NCBI RefSeq assembly: GCF_900113325.1
Contig: NZ_FOOY01000011.1
Span: forward strand, 1-64,000
Source of the DNA: Sporolactobacillus nakayamae
GTDB lineage: Bacteria; Bacillota; Bacilli; Bacillales; Sporolactobacillaceae
Reading direction: 5' to 3'
DNA: 64,000 bases
Shown here: positions 62,172 to 64,000 of the stretch, piece by piece
How the letters are laid out: every line of letters begins with the position of its first letter
Numbering within the stretch: the first letter of the stretch is position 1
Program-made: the position numbers and the translations under genes
The notes under the pieces: generated by a model
Seen by the model: only the letters and a program-made list of their open reading frames with translations
Told to the model about the DNA's origin: nothing
Databases searched by the model: none

Positions 62172-62948
62172 ATGGAAAGCGATGCATTGATGGAACGAGT
62201 GCTGCCTCTGGAAGGCGTGTACAATTTCCGCGACATGGGTGGAATCAAGACCAAGGACGGACGGAAGGTAAAGAAAGGACTCCTTTTTCGTTCGGCGGAA
62301 CTAACCGGAATGACGAATGAAGATAAAAAAAATCTAAAGCCTTTGAATCTCAAACTCATCTACGATTACCGTGATAAAGCGGAAGCTATCGTTAAGCCGG
62401 ATCCGCAAATCGGAAACGAACGGCATGAACGGATTGCGGTAAATGGTGAAGATAAATCGACCGCCAAAGATGAATGGGATCCGGCGACTTTTTATAAAAC
62501 GTTTACGCGTGATAAATTTGCGCAGGTCTACAGGGAAATGCCGATTCAGAACGGCTCATATAAACGGTTGATGCACTTGTTTAAGAAGCCTGAGGAAAAT
62601 CTGCCGGTGCTCCACCACTGCGCCGGCGGCCGAGACCGGACCGGTGTCGGCGCGATGCTGCTGCTTCGTACCTTGGGCGTAACCTTCGAAACAATTATGG
62701 AGGATTACCTACTCTCAAATAAAACCTTGGTTGCTTATCATCAGGAAACGTTTGCCGAAGCGGCGCAGTACGTGTCTGGAGCACAACTGAAAAACTTTGA
62801 AGAAGGCTTCTTGTTGCACGAACAGTATCTGGACGCCTCGATCAGCTCCATTTTCGGCAACTACGGAAAGTTCGGCAAGTACCTGGAACGAGAGTTCGGC
62901 GTCACGCGTTCCGATCGTGAGCGAATTAAGGATTTTTGCTTAGAATAA
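62172..62948 (+). CDS. Tyrosine/serine phosphatase (Y_phosphatase3, LipA-like)
   Basis: A 258-residue protein with the conserved N-F-R-D-M-G-G opening and the P-loop H-C-A-G-G-R-D-R-T-G, catalytic C150. Members hydrolyse phosphotyrosine, phosphoserine or phosphoinositides. There is no signal peptide, unlike Listeria LipA, which is secreted. ATG 62172 is preferred, seven bases after AGAGGGG. Downstream hairpin. Confidence 0.88.
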   Translation: MESDALMERVLPLEGVYNFRDMGGIKTKDGRKVKKGLLFRSAELTGMTNEDKKNLKPLNLKLIYDYRDKAEAIVKPDPQIGNERHERIAVNGEDKSTAKDEWDPATFYKTFTRDKFAQVYREMPIQNGSYKRLMHLFKKPEENLPVLHHCAGGRDRTGVGAMLLLRTLGVTFETIMEDYLLSNKTLVAYHQETFAEAAQYVSGAQLKNFEEGFLLHEQYLDASISSIFGNYGKFGKYLEREFGVTRSDRERIKDFCLE

Positions 62949-62955
62949 TTTTTTG

Positions 62956-62987
62956 AAAAAGGCGGCTTGATGGAAGCCGTCTTTTCC
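62956..62987 (+). terminator. Terminator of the phosphatase gene
   Basis: AAGGCGGCTT pairs with AAGCCGTCTT (one G-T pair), T-rich tail. Confidence 0.78.
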
Positions 62988-63019
62988 TATCGATTGTGAA
63001 TTTTGAAGAAAAAGAGGAT

Positions 63020-63157
63020 ATGCTTGAACTAGGCATAGTAAAAGAACGTTGGCTATTTATTATGGACAAAAAAATGATTGATTCTAGAAACAAAGAGATC
63101 CTTCGAATGGTTGAAGAATATCCGGATGGAACGATTAAAGTCGTTAATGAGGCTTAA
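63020..63157 (+). CDS. Small protein upstream of a broken zeta-toxin-like gene
   Basis: A 45-residue frame behind AGAGGA, with R-N-K-E-I-L-R-M-V-E-E-Y-P-D-G-T-I-K-V-V-N-E. It ends five bases before the P-loop gene, the position of an antitoxin or partner. An inner ATG at 63062 or 63074 could be the true start. No recognised family; partner role is inferred from position. Confidence 0.5.
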   Translation: MLELGIVKERWLFIMDKKMIDSRNKEILRMVEEYPDGTIKVVNEA

Positions 63158-63161
63158 ATTT

Positions 63162-63317
63162 ATGTGCACAATGTACGTATTTGCCGGAAATAACGGAAGC
63201 GGTAAAAGTACTTTTCGAAGCCTAATTTTGGATAAAATTGATTCCCAATTCGTACGGATCGGTTGGACGATCAGGAGAGTGCCCAATCTGAGAAATAGAC
63301 GGAGAAATTCCGCTTAA
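63162..63317 (+). pseudogene. Zeta-toxin-like P-loop gene, 5' fragment
   Basis: ATG 63162 opens M-C-T-M-Y-V-F-A-G-N-N-G-S-G-K-S-T, the Walker A start of a zeta-toxin-like kinase. After about 25 residues (L-I-L-D-K-I) the sequence runs into the interspersed repeat and stops at 63317. The matching 3' end lies beyond the repeat. Confidence 0.7.
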
Positions 63318-63482
63318 TTAGAAAATGAACGAAAAAATAGCTTAAATAGGCGGAAAAATTCCGCTTATCGAATCGAAAAACGTGAAAATGGAGGTTTTTT
63401 CTGTGCATAAGCGGAAAAATTACCCTTATTTAGCTGTGAAACAAGTGCTACGATGCATATAAACGGAAAATTTACGTTTAGT
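63235..63482. repeat. Interspersed palindromic repeat, copy E
   Basis: Shares ATTCCCAATTCGTACGGATC-type left sequence with copy A, and has four units. The last is decayed (CGGAAAATTTACGTTTA). It lies between the two halves of a zeta-toxin-like gene. Ends near TTACGTTTAGTTAC. Confidence 0.8.
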
Positions 63483-63539
63483 TACTCTCGCCCGATTTAA
63501 TTAAAGACCAATAAGACGGATGAGCCCCCTTCTTTTTTT

Positions 63540-63653
63540 CCAAGAACGCCGACTACAGTAGCGATCATAGAAAATGGAAAAATCGTTTCCCAACATAATA
63601 ATGCAGTACCAATATGGATGATCGAGTATTTTCAGGGAAAAGAAAATGAATGA
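63540..63653 (+). pseudogene. Zeta-toxin-like gene, 3' fragment
   Basis: An open frame without start reads T-V-A-I-I-E-N-G-K-I-V and ends W-M-I-E-Y-F-Q-G-K-E-N-E, stop at 63651-63653. This is a plausible C-terminus for the same P-loop protein, whose middle part is missing. No other element is seen up to the lemA ribosome binding site. Confidence 0.5.
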
Positions 63654-63790
63654 TAAATTGAGCAGCATGCTACATCGTATGGAGCTGTTTTTCGTATGCC
63701 TTACATTATTGAAAGTATTACATGAATAGGTTGTTGACGGATTCCAAATGGTATACTTAAGGTAACATGAACTAAAGGAGAGAAAAGCCA

Positions 63791-64000
63791 ATGACACTGT
63801 GGATTATTATTGCTATCCTAGCCATTATCGTGATTTATTTTATTGCGCAATACAACGGTTTGGTCAAGCTGCGCAATTGGGTGCAGGAATCGTTCAGCCA
63901 GATCGATGTGCAACTGAAAAGGCGCCATGATTTGATCCCGAATCTCGTTGAAACGGTTAAGGGCTATGCGAAGCACGAAAAAGAAACACTGAATCAGGTG
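63791..64000 (+). CDS. lemA: LemA family protein (partial, continues beyond window)
   Basis: The first 70 residues show one N-terminal membrane segment ([13 protein letters not shown]) and the LemA signature [35 protein letters not shown]. Function of LemA proteins is not well defined. The start follows AAAGGAGAG. Confidence 0.9.
   Translation, partial: MTLWIIIAILAIIVIYFIAQYNGLVKLRNWVQESFSQIDVQLKRRHDLIPNLVETVKGYAKHEKETLNQV

Noticed and set aside
63734-63757. TTGACG...TATACT as lemA promoter
   Set aside because: The spacing is only 12 bases; a promoter probably exists here but this pairing is not valid.
1-64000. CRISPR array
   Set aside because: The only regular arrays have 21- or 43-base periods without spacer-repeat structure, and no cas genes are present.

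Overview
The window looks like chromosomal DNA of a low-to-mid GC Gram-positive bacterium of the class Bacilli. The evidence is strong GGAGG-type ribosome binding sites, frequent GTG and TTG starts, a LevR-controlled sigma-54 mannose-family PTS, a gutF-R-M-type glucitol PTS operon, CcpA cre-like sites, a Zur box of the Bacillus type, a CstR regulon and what looks like a TRAP-type leader on trpB. A YhjR-like ferritin-fold protein hints at a spore former. The mix of Bacillus-like and Lactobacillus-like operons suggests a Sporolactobacillus-like organism, but this is inference; no rRNA or tRNA gene is present to settle it.

Layout. 1-170: right end of an IS200/IS605-type element with an omega-RNA-like fold. 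257-1268: azlCD amino-acid exporter. 1316-1688: a Zur-box-controlled pair, a 38-residue basic protein and a cysteine-free bL32 paralogue. 1769-7960: levR and the sigma-54-dependent levDEFG PTS, with five helically phased upstream repeats. 8094-12154: a PucR-type regulator divergent from codA-codB. 12798-17325: an MFS pump, a MarR-GNAT fusion, and a divergent ansR-like/ansA pair followed by a YitT-type gene that seems to start at ATT. 17778-23627: a CstR-controlled persulfide/CoA-disulfide regulon. 23888-28148: lgt, a ClC exchanger, then a fluoride riboswitch with a double DUF190 gene and a fluC pair. 28496-33886: glucitol operon. 34751-38617: minus-strand genes (phosphatase, ferritin-like, GntR/DUF1648, HxlR). 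38736-55924: accessory metabolism and transport (ADH, RND, PanE, old yellow enzyme, two QacA-type MFS pumps, a frameshifted permease, cupin, CDF exporter). 56052-57240: trpB with a TRAP-like site. 57620-64000: small enzymes, a coiled-coil protein, gene remnants and the start of lemA.

The carbon modules fit together. levR and the gut operon each carry a cre-like site, and each PTS has its own PRD-type, phosphorylation-controlled regulator. The sulfur cluster joins low-molecular-weight disulfide reduction, rhodanese, TusA and DsrE-like sulfur transfer under one persulfide sensor.

The most unusual structure is an interspersed intergenic repeat of about 210 to 290 bp. It has five copies (17401, 33961, 49789, 57337, 63235), each built of up to four roughly 20-bp imperfect palindromes at conserved spacing. 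One copy has collapsed by internal deletion and one sits inside a broken zeta-toxin-like gene. Further tandem arrays (104/155 bp, 43 bp and 21 bp units) lie at 34208-34718 and 59709-59813.
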